From contig CM040103.1 of NCBI GenBank assembly GCA_022496805.1, positions 10,620,001 through 10,684,000 on the forward strand: a stretch of DNA of 64,000 bases, in the 5' to 3' direction. Position 1 is the stretch's first letter; each line of letters starts with the position of its first letter. The DNA comes from Pohlia nutans. Its lineage: Eukaryota; Streptophyta; Bryopsida; Bryales; Mniaceae. The notes beneath the pieces were generated by a model that had not been told where the DNA came from, made no database searches, and saw only the letters and a list, made by a program, of their open reading frames with translations. Shown in pieces: positions 22,372 through 34,647 of the stretch. A program made the translations under genes and the position numbers.

Positions 22372-24025
22372 ATGGCGGTCTGTAGGTTAGCCTCGGCGCA
22401 GCTCGTGCAAGTGAATTTTGCATCGTCGTCGTTGAATGGCGATGGCGTGAGCGAGCTCTACGTTCCTGTGATGCAGAGGAGAAGCGGCGCTGCATCGTGT
22501 CGAGCGCAGCCGCGCATGATGGGCAACAAGAATGAAGGCAAGGGCGTCTTTGCGCCGCTTGTGGTGGTAGCCAGGAATATCTTAGGGAAGAAGCAGTTCA
22601 ATCAACTCCGCGGCAAGGGCATTGCATTGCATTCACAGGTATGCATTTTTTTCTTTCTCCCAATGCAATTTGTGTAAGGTGGCGAACATACTCCGTGGCT
22701 GTTTTGAGCGGTTTCCCTCATTAGTTAGTTTGTGTAGGTTTTGTCTCGAGGATTCCAACGCACTCAAGATTGTGTTATGAATTGGTAGGGAAACCCATTC
22801 TGGCTTTCGAGGTTTTCCTAATCAGAATGGATATATTTTTATTATGCGTTTTCCCCGAGAGGATTTCAATTCATTTGAATAAGTTATGACTTGTTGGAGT
22901 ATGTAGTAGTAGGGTCCCAACTTCAAGTCTAGACCACCGTTGAACAATTTCAAGTTTACACTCAAATTTGTGTAGGCAACCCGCTGTTTTGAGAGGGTTT
23001 CCTGATTAGAATGGATATATTTTTGGTGTACGTTTTCAATGCATTAAGATATGTAATTCTTTGAAAGTCTTATGAATAAGTTATGACCTGTTGAAGTATG
23101 AAGTAGTAGGGTCTCAATTTCAAGTTTAGACTACCCTTGAACTGTGAGTATTGCATCCATGGAAACATAGCCTACTCCAGGAAATCAGGACCAGCTGTGG
23201 CAACTTCAGATTGGTTCTATGCAGTACAGTTTCAACCTGTAATGTATTTTCTTATGCACACAATCTTTGTATTGTATTCCAAATTTGCAAAGAGAACTCC
23301 TCATCTCTTTCTATTCTCAACTCTTCATAGTGTTCTCAAAATAGGACTACTAATGTGTGACATGTGTCGTATGCTATGCTAGATAGAGTATGAAACTCCA
23401 GAGGCTCGCCATGTCGTGTACTGGGTGCATGCATGCGGTATACTATCGTATACCGCATGCACCCGCTACATGCTGTATAGAGTACTCTATCTAGTACTCT
23501 AAATAGTACGTAAAGAACTCGGATGTTTTCTCTACTGTAAGTTGAGGACTGCTTATAACAAAGAACTATCAGGGAGCTTTACAGTTGGGAGGATGAAATT
23601 TGACAAAACATCTAAGTTCTTTACGTCGGGTGAGGCCCTTGGACTGGGTGTTCCCTTTGTAAGGGATCCACCTCGACCTACGTCTTCGGGGTACCTGTCC
23701 AGGGACTTTACCCTACACATATTTGATTGTGAAGTATCTCATTTCTTACAAGTTGCGACACTTGCATTGTGAATGGTTACCCCTTAATCCATGGGAAAGG
23801 GAACCTTATAAATTGTTCAAGAAAATAGGGTTATGATCCAAGCTTTAGTTTGGTATCTGAGATTTTGTTTGCCTTTTTTTTTTTGTGTACAGACACTGAA
23901 CTGCTTGTTGGATGGAACAGGTGATAGGGGAGTTTTGTAAATCAATCGGTGCCGATGCGAAGCAGAGACAAGGGTTGATCAGACTGGCGAAGAAGAATGG
24001 CGAGAAATTGGGGTTTCTGGCGTAA
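22372..24025 (+). CDS. PGR5: PGR5, chloroplast proton gradient regulation protein
   Basis: Exons 22372-22638 and 23921-24025 are joined in phase 0 (CACAG/GTATGC donor, GGAACAG acceptor), giving 123 residues; Arabidopsis PGR5 has about 133. The N-terminal ~46 residues are Ser/Ala/Arg-rich with few acidic residues, a typical chloroplast transit peptide. The mature part is strongly conserved: NEGKGVFAPLVVVARN, GKKQFNQLRGKGIALHSQ, then EFCKSIGADAKQRQG and LIRLAKKNGEKLGFLA at the very C-terminus. PGR5 acts at the thylakoid with PGRL1 in antimycin-sensitive cyclic electron flow around photosystem I, building the proton gradient and protecting PSI. The start ATG is the first in frame close to the conserved core. 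The 1.28-kb intron contains a long imperfect hairpin at 23379-23494. Confidence 0.95.
23379..23494. repeat. imperfect long inverted repeat in the PGR5 intron
   Basis: Outer arms CTAGATAGAGTA (23379-23390) and TACTCTATCTAG (23483-23494). The inner arms GGGTGC...GCGGTATAC (23423-23443) and GTATACCGCATGCACCC (23448-23464) pair with a 4-nt bulge (a duplicated ATGC) and a 4-nt loop. It could be a foldback MITE remnant or a hairpin RNA source. Confidence 0.75.
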
Positions 24026-24706
24026 GAATATTTACATACATATATGCCCATTGCTTGAATGTAGCATTCAGTTAGAATTAGAATTTTTTCTTGAAGAAGA
24101 TGAATGGCAGCAAGAACATGCTTAGTTTTCATCTGCCTTACTCTCCTCTTGCCAGTCACATTCTGGTAGAGACAATGCTGTGTACTCATAGATGACCCTA
24201 CTACTTCAAGCAGCTTTTTTTTTTGGGGGTACTCCAACAGCCTTTTGTTACCATAATCAACACTGTATTAGTTCTCAAACTTGAACCGAGACTTAAACAA
24301 GGATGACTTGTCATTGAACTCTTGAAGATTTTGAAATTTGAACTTGGTCCTGGTCATTGTTGCACTGGTGAAGCAATGTCTGTAGTGGTTTTGAAATAAT
24401 CAAGTTTGATTTATCATCTTGTGAAAATTATAACTCACATGGGACTAAATTTTATATCACAATGAAGCACAGCGCATCTGTTGATCGCAAAATGAATGAA
24501 ATTGAACAGAAGAAAGGTCTCCCGTTTGCATCACCTGCATTCAACCCTCTCTAATTGCACACTACGTAATGCATTTTTAAAGTGACATCTAAATACACCA
24601 CCATACTTGCAAAGCAGGTTCACTCAAAAATAGTTGTGATTTGGTGGGATGAAATTACTTTTTCCACGTGTCACATAATTATTGGATGAAACCCGTAAAA
24701 GTCTAA
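24026..24706. other. PGR5 3' region and spacer
   Basis: Contains the PGR5 3' UTR. Nothing else is recognised. Confidence 0.4.
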
Positions 24707-25368
24707 GGGCCTTTTCACACTATGGCCGTCCAAGTCGAGAGGCCGTGGGATTGAGAGTCCAAACTTTGTTGAGAGCCCCGTTCCTATATCCCCCGGTGGT
24801 CTTGAATGCGAGACCCCTGCGAGACCACTGTTCATGGCCCCCCCTTTTCTGAAATTTCCATTTTCAGCACCTTCGGTGCTTTTTTTGGCAATTTTTTTTT
24901 GCAAATCTGGGGCCAAGGCCGCAATTTACCCTGGGGGCACCTATTTGGGAATAAAAAACCATTGGAGGAGGGGGTTGTTTTTTAAGGTGGGCCCTGACAA
25001 GGACAAAAATAGGGGGCACTTTTGTCCCCATTCATTCAAGACCACCAGGGGATTTATTGACTTCGTGTTGAGAGTCCAAAGAAATCTACTGAAAATAAGC
25101 AAAAAATATAGTTTTCATTTTTTTTTGAAAATAAATTGATGGCCTCTTGATCATAGTTTGGGTTTCCATTCTCGTCGGACCCAAACTTTCTCTTGAGAAA
25201 CCGTCACCTTGGTTAAAAAGTGTTGCCATGTAAGCATTTTGGAGGTCCACGACCTTTGGACTTTGGCCTTTAGTGTGAAGGGTCGAGAGGCCGAACCCAT
25301 GATTTCTTGCAATTTGATTGGTGGAAATCGATGGCCTGTCGACCTTCGGCCATAGTGTGAAGTGGTCC
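24707..25368. mobile_element. PIF/Harbinger-like MITE (662 bp), TSD TAA
   Basis: The termini GGGCCTTTTCACACTATGG and the complement-like CCATAGTGTGAAGTGGTCC pair well. Direct TAA duplications lie at 24704-24706 and 25369-25371. A 3-bp TAA/TTA target and GG-starting inverted termini fit PIF/Harbinger (Tourist-type) elements. No transposase ORF is present. Confidence 0.7.
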
Positions 25369-25569
25369 TAAGTGGCACCAAGATAATGAATGCGACCCAC
25401 ATAATAGTTTGAGTGATGGCGAAAAAAAAAGGAAATTATTTACTACGTGGGTATGATACAAATGGAGTTTTGCACATGTGACAATGGAAGAGTGCTCAAC
25501 AATTCATGGCTTCCCTTCATTGATGAGTGTGTTTAACCACCAATCTCGCTCTCCACTGTAGAAGTTTTA

Positions 25570-26079
25570 GAGCATCCGCACCGGGACTCTGTAAAGAGGC
25601 CCGCAATACCGGATAAGGGGCCCACGCTCTCCAACGTCCCCCACCGCAACTCGGGGAACAGTCGGCACGCCTCCGGCCTCGCTATATTTCTCCTCCTGCT
25701 CGCCAAAGTTTCGAGTCTTCGTAATTCTCCAGCGCGCCCGTAGTGCGGAGGTTGAGACAGAGATTTCGTCTAAAGCCGACAGCAGAACAGGCGATGGCCT
25801 GATCAGGCGGCCACATCACCCTGCCACATCGGCACTTCAGCCCGAGGTTCCGGACCAGCTCAGCCGGCGCGGCCAAGTCACCGGCCAGCTCACCCCGAGC
25901 CCGCAACGACCTCCCCCGAATCACGTTGCCAGCAGATCTGGCCCTGATCTCTCGCCTTGGCGCGTCTGCATCGCGCGTCTCGGTGAGGGACGACTTTTTT
26001 CCAGAGTCGCCTAATCACTGTAGCGCCCTCGAAAGGCAGTGTAGCACGTCGTTTTTAGGTCGTCCCGGTGCGGATGCTC
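25570..26079. mobile_element. PIF/Harbinger-like MITE (510 bp), GC-rich, TSD TTA
   Basis: Inverted termini GAGCATCCGCACCGGGAC and GTCCCGGTGCGGATGCTC are perfect over 18 bp and flanked by TTA on both sides (25567-25569, 26080-26082). The interior is strikingly GC-rich and holds no recognised protein. Confidence 0.75.
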
Positions 26080-26444
26080 TTACAAAAAAATAGTTTTTTT
26101 TAAAAGAAAAGTCATTGCGTGACAGAAAATTAACTGTTCCACCGGCAGACAGAAATCCAGTGAAGTGACTGTAGAAAAAGTTTGACCGTCAGCCGGCTTG
26201 AATGTGTACTTGGTTGCAAGTGAGTCATACATTTGGAAGCCAAAAGTGGGCACCTTTTTCTTTTCTTTTGTGTGCGGTGAGCATCATGCTGAAGTCTTCA
26301 ATCATTCATGAGGACCCGGGCATCTTTTATGTCTGAGGTTGCACAAGGCTCCGCCCTCACTGTCCCATGATAAAAAGAAAAAACAAAGAAAAACAGAATA
26401 CTACTCACATTCTCAATGGGTGGTGAGCAACTGAAGATGCCATA
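26080..26444. other. spacer
   Basis: No gene or clear repeat is seen. Confidence 0.4.
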
Positions 26445-26502
26445 ATGAGTAACCCTCTCCAGATTCGGCAGTTTTGCAAAGATGCATCATAAAATGCAAC
26501 TA

Positions 26503-26782
26503 AGGTAGAGGGCTCTAAACCCGCCACAGTTCTAAAATAGCACTCTACCAAGAACGAACATTTTGAAATTTGGATGTACCCATGGTGAAGAGCACCACTT
26601 TAGAACCCATGTCACTTCAACTTCAGAAATTCATAACTAATTTTAGGAACATCCAATTTTTTTGATTCAAAGTATATTGGTCTTTGCTTGGATTTGTCTT
26701 CCAGTTAAACATCATGATGAGTTCTCCCTATGTCCTCATAAATTCACAGCCCTTAAAGTGGCAGGTTTAGAGCCTCCTACCT
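26503..26782. mobile_element. AGGT-ended MITE (280 bp), TSD TA
   Basis: Termini AGGTAGAGGGCTCTAAACC and GGTTTAGAGCCTCCTACCT, with TA on both sides. It shares the AGGTRG end and TA target with the elements at 30930, 52447 and 60727. Confidence 0.6.
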
Positions 26783-27033
26783 TAACCCCTCAAGGTCCAA
26801 GGGGACATATTGTGTCCTGTGACTTGTTTCATTAGGTCATTTTTTAAACTCATTTTGTTCAAAACCTACATATGATATATACAAAAAAAAATACATTGCA
26901 ATGTTAATATTGATGTGGGAAATTTTGAAGTACAAATCATATTCTCACTTGAGTTTTTTGTACAAGAGATAATTGCAATCAAAGTTTAGTTTCTTCAAAT
27001 AGTACAAAATATCATGGGGCCTTGAGGGGTTAA
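26782..27033. repeat. TTAA-bounded repeat (252 bp)
   Basis: The ends TTAACCCCTCAAGG and CCTTGAGGGGTTAA are exact inverted repeats. It abuts the preceding MITE at the TTAA. Confidence 0.6.
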
Positions 27034-27430
27034 GAGGGATACTTTGAACTTGATGTATGAATAAAAGTTGTACATTGTAAATTTTAGATACTGTCCATAT
27101 GGTTAGATGTGCGATTGTTGTCACCAATATCTTTGTATAAAATTTGAAATTTGAAATTGAAAATTCTTTTGTAATTGGATTATGAATAAGATATTGACAA
27201 TTTGTGAATGAAATTTGTTGTGATGGGTTGAAATGTAATACTGAGTGTAGTGGTTTTTTAACATTTTTTTTAGCCCTTTGCTTGAGTTAAAAACTTTCTG
27301 AAAAGGCTCAAAATGCAAATTTGAGAAATTGGATTTGGCAATCGTACGGATGTGTAAACTCATTGTGTGAAATAATTCAGAGACATAGTTCATTGTATAC
27401 AAAATTTTAGGAGTTGCCCGCATTTAGGTT

Positions 27431-28762
27431 TTTCACCTTTGCATGATTCTATTTTTCAATCTATACATCACCTATGTACACAAATTACCATTCCATCTTC
27501 GTTACAAAGAGTAGAATCACCAGAAAAAATCTCAAAAATTCATGATCAAAACTCATTCTACACTGAGTTGATTGAACTTGAAAAATTAGCCTTGGTTCTT
27601 TAGGGATTAATGGATGCTTGCAAAATCCCATAGCTACAATTTTAACATTGGGAGCAACCAAAATTTTTCTTGCAAATTTTTGCGAGGATCTTATCAAATT
27701 TTGGAAATGGCTACTTTTACACTAAAAAAAATGGGAAAAAAAATAGATGAAATTGCCAAAGTCCTACCCTAAAATTTCTAAAATCGCGAGTATATATACA
27801 CAAAATGAAGCTTACCAAGTTTAGTTTCTACTCAATTTTGAATCATTGAAAAACTCTCAAAATTGAGTGTTTTTATATTGGTTTAGGATGAATTCATCAT
27901 TGATTTAACAGAAATTTAGGGCACGAGTAGGGGGTTTGACATACTTTTCTACATTAAAAATTTGTAATTTTTTTTCTATTTAACATAAAACATCTAAAAT
28001 CATTTCGTCTCTTGGAATAAAAGCCAAACATCTTACTTTCTCAGTTTATGGTTTCCTACCATCTTTTTTTTACCTGTCCACTTCCACATCGTGTCCAATA
28101 TCTTATTGTATTATTATTTCCGGAATTACAGCATTCTTGCCATGTGGATGGCCCCCGAATTCCCGTAGAATTAGAATCCGATTTCATCCGACTCCGTTCA
28201 TACATATGGATGAAAATCATCGTACTCTTCCCTCCCTTCCCTTCCGTCAGTCCACACACAAAGATTTCATCTGACTCCGTACATCCATATGGATGAAACT
28301 CATCGTCTTCTTCCCTCCCTTCCCTTCCCTTCCCTTCCCTTCCACACACAAAGGCAGCCTAAAACCGCTCACTCGATGATTCTCCTCATAGTCAGTCAGT
28401 CAGTCGGTCCTCTCCCTTGATCCCTTCCCTTTCGATCATGGCATCGTCATTGCAAAGCAAATGACTAACGTAACAGATCCAGCTCCCGGATCGGATATAA
28501 CCACAGCACATCATTCCCGATGCTGCTCCTGCAACGGATAAGTCGTTGCATTCATTGAGTAATTTATGGTGAGCCATTTCTCGATCGATCGATCGATCGA
28601 GAGAAGAGGTAGAGAGATTGGCGATGTAGAGATTGATTGATCGATTCATAGATGGATTGATCCCTCTTGCAATTGGGCGTTGCAACCGAGGCGAGTTGGG
28701 TTTTGAAAAGCGAGAGGGAAGAGAGAAGAAATTTTGAATTTATTAGTAGTAGTATTATGATC
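27431..28762. other. spacer and 5' region of the RING gene
   Basis: Contains an 83-bp direct duplication (about 28175-28345, with catatggatgaaa phrases and CCCTT runs) and a GATC tetranucleotide run at 28578-28601. The latter probably lies in the 5' UTR or promoter of the downstream RING gene. Confidence 0.4.
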
Positions 28763-31700
28763 ATGGGGTCGTTGTGTTGTTGTTTGAGCTCCGACCACTT
28801 GGAAGACTATGTGCCGTACCAGCGAGAATGCCCCTGTGTTCGCTGCTGCATGCGCTGGTTGTTCAACACGGTAGAAATTATCTCTTTACTTCTTTTTCAC
28901 TTCCTTCTTGTTGTCGGTAGTCTCTGTTGGGGTTTCGACTGTGTTAAGTGTTTCGATTTGTCGGTGAGTGTGTCGGTTTGATTGTATAGTAATAAGCTTG
29001 AGTTCTTAGATGTTATCGTGGGCTAACGAGAATTCTAGGTTTTGTTTTTCTGTTCTAGGAGTAATTACGCTGTTTCTGTGCTTAATCGCTGTTTGCTGTG
29101 AAAGAATGTCAATTTTGTAGAGGTAGAGACACCCGTTTTGGCGTTGAGTATATTCAAATTTTCATATGTTATTGTTAGCAAATGAAAGAGAGTTTCAGAA
29201 TGCGTTATTTGGATACTATATGCGAAAGTTACACAGGCTTTTTATTTATTTTTGGTAGATGTCCTAAAATCAAAACACTTGAACAGATGTGTAGGTGGTC
29301 TATAGTAAGTGCCCATTTTAGGGTATCCATTTGTGATTATTGATCGTGACCAGGTTAACTCTTACGCTTGATTTAGGGTTTAGTTTTATTACTAGGGTCC
29401 AATTCTAAGTACAGTTACAAGCTTTCAAAAGTAACTAATGGAAGTTGAGAATCACAATGCAAGTCCTGATTGAGCGACTGAAACTTTAGGTTAGAGTGTT
29501 AGCAGAATCAACAATGCAAGTGTCCTTTTTAAAAAATTCTGACACTCTTCTATAGAAATCATAGAGAATTGTTGACACCACATTCATCTATGAACTTTGT
29601 CAACTTCCATTCGAAAGATTGTAACTGTTTTAGAGTTGGTGCTAATTCCAGTTCTAGTTGACGCATTTCGGATGCTATCTCTTTTGGGTTACCTGCATTT
29701 TCTCATTGACCATTTTCACATGCTTGATTTGCATTAATTTCTGACTCTGATATCCTGTAGCATTATACTGAATTTCAATGAAATAGAATTTACATTTGAA
29801 AGCTTGTGACTTTTAGTGCTATTGCTATCTCTTTTGGGTCACTAGTATGTTCTCATTGACCATTTTCACATGAGAACTGGCTCTTGTTTGATTTGCGCAT
29901 CTTTGGGACTCGCATTACACTGCTAAATTCAATGAAATAGAATTTCCATTGCTTACTTTTGAAAGCTTGTGACTTTTAGTGCTAATTCCTATCTCTTTTG
30001 TGAACTGGCTCTTGTTTGATTTGCGTTTATTTTGGACTGACATGTTTACAGCATTACACTGCTAATCTCAATGAAATAGAATTTCCATTGGTTACTTTTG
30101 ACTGGTTTGTGCTAATGCTTTTTGGATGCTATCACCTACTCCCTCCGTCCCAAAGTTATTGTCGTGTTTGAAAGTCATGTTTGAAAGTGCTTTTTTAAGT
30201 AGGTCAAAAAAATACTTTCTTGTGGCTAATTTTATTTAGGTTGCAATGAACACATGCAATGTTCTTCAATCATTCTAGTGACATAATCTGGAACCTTTTT
30301 TAATCATGTTTCTTACAATATGATCAATGAAATTGGCTCAAAGAAATACCAAACAAATTTGTATGACAATAACTTTGGGACGGAGGGATAACTTGTTGGT
30401 GAGTTTGCACTGACGATTTTGTTTACTTTTTGACTCCCATGTACTGCAGCATTACACCGCGAATTTCGACGAAGTAGAGCACCAAGAGAACATATTTCCA
30501 ATTCAAGCAACCACTTCCAGCGGTGGGGGATCAGTAGGAAGCACGAGTAGTAGCTTAGACACGTCCATCCCTGAAGTTTTCCAGGCACCTCCAACACCTT
30601 TGCCTTACGATTCAGACCCTCGGTATTTGCGAATTGCTCGGGATGGACTCATTTCCCGGCGTGGGGACAAGAGCCATGGTGAGCTCAGGCACAGCAACTC
30701 GGATGGAGCTGCTGGTGGCACAGCTTTGCAAAGACGCTTTGGCAATGGCGGCGACCACGAGGAGCTTTTGAAATCGGACAAGACCAGTGTTTCTTCCAAG
30801 GCGTTTCCGAGGGTTGAATCCAACCTTTCCATGTTGGATGATGACGATGTCTGCCCCACTTGTCTTGATGGTATGTAGATATTGCTCTTCTAATCCTTCT
30901 CTGAATTTCCTGGCCTTACACTGATACTAAGGTGGTTACCCCATTCTCAAATACGGATATGAGGCATTGATATTATTTAGTTTTATTATTTTTTAGAGGT
31001 AGGCAAGAAGAAATAGATTCCAACACAAGTTGAAACATAATTTTTGGATGAAGAATGAATTAGTTATAAATTTTCAAAGTTGAAGTATGACGCATCTCAT
31101 TCACGTCATATAGGTACACCTCTTTCTGTCTAAAGAAGATTTGTATTGCACACACTAAAGATGCTTAAACCAACAACAACGAATCCATAATCCACACTTA
31201 CATATACTAAAACCAACAAGAGAGAACCCATTACCAACTGTAACTCATGCTACAACCAACATCATTGCAGCATTGATTGTGGAAAATGCCCCTAGTTGTT
31301 GGTGAAAGGAGCCAGTTGGTAATGGGGTAACCACCTTATAAGGAATCCATGTTTTGCATGACGCATTTCAGGTGACGTCAGGATGTTTTCATGTTTTAAT
31401 GCAGTTGGTACATCTGTTCCCTAGGAAGTGATATTAAAGAGGTCTGGGTAGAGCTCATATTCCACCTCAAATTTTTACAATTTCTTCCTACCAACAAGAG
31501 CCACCCGTTAAGACTTCTTTCCTTGAGATGCTCTGTCAGAGGGAGCAAACAATTGTTGAACTGCTTGCCTACCGAACTTTGAATATGCTTCACAATCTGT
31601 CCATTGCCACATCGACTATCTCAGAGACCTACGACTTGCTATAACGACCTCCCTAATATCACATTCCAATGAAATTAGAATTTGACGCTAAGTAACGTTA

Positions 31701-33525
31701 AGACATTCATTTTGATGTTATTTAGCGGCTTGTTGTTTTTCTGGCCGAGGCCTTCGTTTTATGATTGATGACTGTTGTGGTGGTGAGGTTCAGTTGCTAG
31801 TTTGCACTAAAAAGGATTTGCAGTTTGTATTATAGAGTAAGAAATGCAACATACTGTACTGTAGGGTTTCTTAAAGATCCCTGCAGATGAAGGTCCCCAA
31901 CCCTGGCTTTAGGGTACTCTTGGAGGATCCTCATAAATCACAAATCCTGCAGAGAAGAGCAAGTAGGGTTTGTGATTAGATCAAAAAAATCGTGCTTTAG
32001 GGGTTAACCCTTAAACGTCATTTCCTAATTTAGAAAGAAAGGAGTTTTGGATTTTAACCTCAAAATATAGAAGTAATTTACTTTCTAGAAATGTAGGTAC
32101 ATACTATTCTTGTCATGTCATGGATGATGCCTGAAAAAGAAAATTCATAAAAACACATCTCCATTGTTATCAATTCATGGTCAAAGTGGTTTGAAAACTG
32201 AGGGGCTGGGATTGGAGTTTAAGGGTTAAACTCATTGACCTTTGGTTTTTAAAAATCCACTAGGGTCTCTGTAGTTCAGATAAGACTGTCATAATCCATA
32301 TCCTACAAAATGCCGGGTCGGTCCCCACTATACTCCTGTTGTTTTTTACCGGAGCTGCAGTCCTTTAAGGAGGTTTGTAATTGACCTGAAAAGTTTGTGA
32401 TGTTGCAGGGTACACTGAAGAGAATCCCAGGATAACCACTGCTTGCGGCCATAACTTTCACCTCTCGTGTATTTACGAATGGATGGAGCGCAGCAAGCGT
32501 TGCCCTCTTTGTGACAAGGTAAATATATCTATCTTTGAATCCATGGGTGCTGCTTCTAATCAGCTTTACCATCACGAATTAGATGACTGAAAAGTCTTGT
32601 AATAAGGGAGTTATCCTTAAAGTCCATCAAATTTTGAAGAAGATACCATGAATTTTTCTTTATTATACTTTTATTTCTTCACTCCAAATAGTTAGAAGGT
32701 GTGGAAGATCTTGGTGGTTTATCATTATTAGGTGTGTAAGAGCTGTGTAAGAGCTTGGTGGTCTTTAAAAGTTTTCAAAAGTTTTTAAGCTCCTTTCTGA
32801 TGCTAAAAATCTTTTGAAAACTTTTAAAGACCACCAAGCTCTTACACACCTAATAATGATAGACCACCAAAATCTTCCACACCTTTTAACTATTTAGAGT
32901 GAACAAATAAGAGTATAGGAAAGCAAAATTCTTTGTAGATTCATCAAACTCAAGGTGACTTTAAAGATAACTCAAAGATCTCTCATGTGTTTGGGATTGT
33001 GATAATAGTGTTGTTCCTTTGTCCATGTTTGTGGTTGATACATGTTTGTGTCGTGTAGATACCGTGACACACTTCATGCATACATTCTTCTTAAGGATTG
33101 TTTTGTACTGAGACTGCAGCTCTTTGAATCCATGGGTGCTGCTTCTAATTAGCTTACTTATCACGAATTAGATTACTGAAAATGTTTTGTAATAAGATTT
33201 GAGATTGGGATAATAGTGTTATGTTTGTGGTTGATACCAGTGTTGGTCTGGTATGACATCAAGTTACAGTGAACTCCTAGAAAAATTTGATATCCGTTTG
33301 AGGTCCTTGAGATGAACAAATGTACTCAGAGCGTGGATTTTTTTAGACCCTTCCAACATTGTTTATACATGTTCTTACCGTGTAGATCTGTTAGGAGACC
33401 GTGACATACATTCTTTTTAAGGATTCTTTTGCAGCTTAGAACACTTTAGTTGCTCACCAATATGATGTGCTTGTGATCCATGTGTCTGTCTGTCACAGGA
33501 AATGGTATTCAGTGAGAGCCTCTAG
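28763..33525 (+). CDS. RING-H2 E3 ubiquitin ligase, At3g02290-like
   Basis: Four exons, 28763-28870, 30450-30870, 32409-32518 and 33499-33525, splice in frame (phases 0, 1, 0) to 221 residues. The N-terminus MGSLCCCLSS has Gly2 and three adjacent Cys, suggesting myristoylation and palmitoylation, so membrane attachment. The middle is Ser/Gly-rich and probably disordered, with a conserved APPTPLPYDSDPRYLR segment. The RING is C171-x2-C174, C189, H191, H194, C197, C208-x2-C211, a C3H2C3 pattern that recruits an E2 enzyme. The protein ends 10 residues after the last Cys, as in the small plant family typified by At3g02290 (named from memory of its MGSVCCC start). The substrate is unknown. Intron 1 holds a Stowaway-like MITE, intron 2 two other repeats, and intron 3 a foldback element. 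Confidence 0.9.
30139..30388. mobile_element. Stowaway-like (Tc1/mariner) MITE, 250 bp
   Basis: Termini CTCCCTCCGTCCCAAAGTTA and its complement are flanked by TA. It lies in intron 1 of the RING gene. CTCCCTCCGT is the classic plant Stowaway end. Confidence 0.85.
30930..31336. mobile_element. AGGT-ended MITE (407 bp), TSD TA, copy 1
   Basis: Termini AGGTGGTTACCCCATT and the mirror AATGGGGTAACCACCT are flanked by TA. The whole sequence matches 52447-52862 in opposite orientation. It lies in intron 2 of the RING gene. Confidence 0.8.
32004..32229. repeat. TTAA-bounded repeat, family B (226 bp)
   Basis: Ends TTAACCCTTAAACG and GTTTAAGGGTTAA. It shares ttcctaatttagaaagaaa and tgtaggtacatactattctt with the copy at 46554-46790. 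It lies in intron 2 of the RING gene. Confidence 0.7.
32608..32973. mobile_element. foldback MITE (366 bp), GAGTTATCC ends, copy 1
   Basis: Ends GAGTTATCCTTAAAGTC and GACTTTAAAGATAACTC. The interior is a long near-perfect inverted repeat around 32700-32890 (ggtgtgtaagagcttggtgg and its complement). It is related to 37504-37809 and lies in intron 3 of the RING gene. Confidence 0.75.
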
Positions 33526-34169
33526 GATGGAAGGTTTTCTGTATGGAGTAGTTCAAGTTGGAGGCGATGAAATTGTCGTTGAAGAAGTCGCAAGGCAAGT
33601 GTGAACTATTGGTGAGCACATTGTATCCGTAGCAAAAAAAGCTGTGTAGGTAGTTTAGGACCAGGATCTTGGGTGCAATTCAATAAGTGTATATATTGTC
33701 CTGTTTTCAGTCTCTCATAAATGCCATACTAGATGAAGAGCATCTCATTCTCCCTGTGTCGTTCATTTATTTTTCTTCCTGATGTCTGGATTCTGTCTTC
33801 CTGCTGTCCTTTGCCAACAAGATTCCGAACTAGAGAATGCACTAAGTTCATATTATTATTAAAGAGTGTCGTCGGCCCAGTGATTTAGGCATGCTTTTTT
33901 GCTTTGTATTTTATTTTCAGTATAATTTATCTATAAATTAATTCAATTTATGGTGATGAATTTCAATTAGAATCCATGACTTCCACACCGTAGGTCCCAA
34001 ATGCTATGAAATGACTGACAATTGTCAAAAACAAATTGGCTAACATGGAACTAAAGGTCGATTCTCCCAAAGATTCCTTATGTTCTTTTGGGTCCGGGGG
34101 TTGTGCAACTTGGCACTGTTGGTGTTGGCTGAAGGTGTTCATCCTCTCCCAGAAGGACACGTGTCTGTT
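33526..34169. other. 3' region of the RING gene and spacer
   Basis: Holds the 3' UTR and AT-rich spacer; no other feature is seen. Confidence 0.4.
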
Positions 34170-34241
34170 GGGTATCTGGTCTAGTGGTATGATTCTTGCT
34201 TAGGGTGCAAGAGGTCGGGAGTTCGATTCTCCCGATACCCC
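34170..34241 (+). tRNA. tRNA-Pro (AGG)
   Basis: 72 nt. The acceptor stem GGGTATC/GATACCC and the T-stem GGGAG/CTCCC around TTCGATT pair fully. The anticodon stem CTTGC/GCAAG encloses TTAGGGT, so the anticodon is AGG (34202-34204). Discriminator base C. Box A (TGGTCTAGTGG) and box B (GTTCGATTC) are intact. Confidence 0.95.
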
Positions 34242-34338
34242 CATTAATTTTAACTTCACTTCTTTTTGACCCTCCAGCCTGGCACTAATAGTCTTGAGCA
34301 AAGATATTCAGCCAGTGAACACATGACACGTGTGGAGT

Positions 34339-34410
34339 GGGTATTTGGTCTAGTGGTATGATTCTCGCTTTGGGTGCGAGAGGTCGGGAGTTCGATTCTC
34401 TCAATACCCC
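34339..34410 (+). tRNA. tRNA-Pro (TGG)
   Basis: 72 nt. The acceptor stem GGGTATT/AATACCC pairs fully. The anticodon stem CTCGC/GCGAG encloses TTTGGGT, anticodon TGG (34371-34373). The T-stem GGGAG/CTCTC includes one G-T wobble. It is a tandem paralogue of the AGG gene 97 bp upstream; compensating changes keep both acceptor stems paired, arguing that both are functional. Confidence 0.94.
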
Positions 34411-34647
34411 TAAAAATATTGTTGGCCTTCCTTTGGATTTAGGGACCCTTGAGAAATGATCCACATTTTTTGGTTCTAGTATGGATGATTTGATTTTGTG
34501 AAGAATTTGCTCTTCATTTATTGTCTTTGCTCCTTGAGGGGAGAGACTATGAAAATTCTTTGTTTACAGAAGTTACACGGTTCGATAGTGAAAACAAGCT
34601 GTAAAGTAAGTCTAGGATCATTTTAAGGTAGAGACTATCGACTAGCT

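Larger units (their letters stand above)
26445..27430 (+). repeat. family A repeat interrupted by two nested elements
   Basis: Family A sequence (attcggcagttttgcaaaga... aaaatgcaact) stops at about 26502 and resumes at about 27034 (gatactttgaacttgatgt...) to about 27430. The gap is filled by the elements at 26503-26782 and 26782-27033. Confidence 0.55.

Noticed and set aside
22045..22495. Minus-strand ORFs over the PGR5 5' region
   Set aside because: They are shadows of the GA-rich 5' UTR and transit peptide exon.
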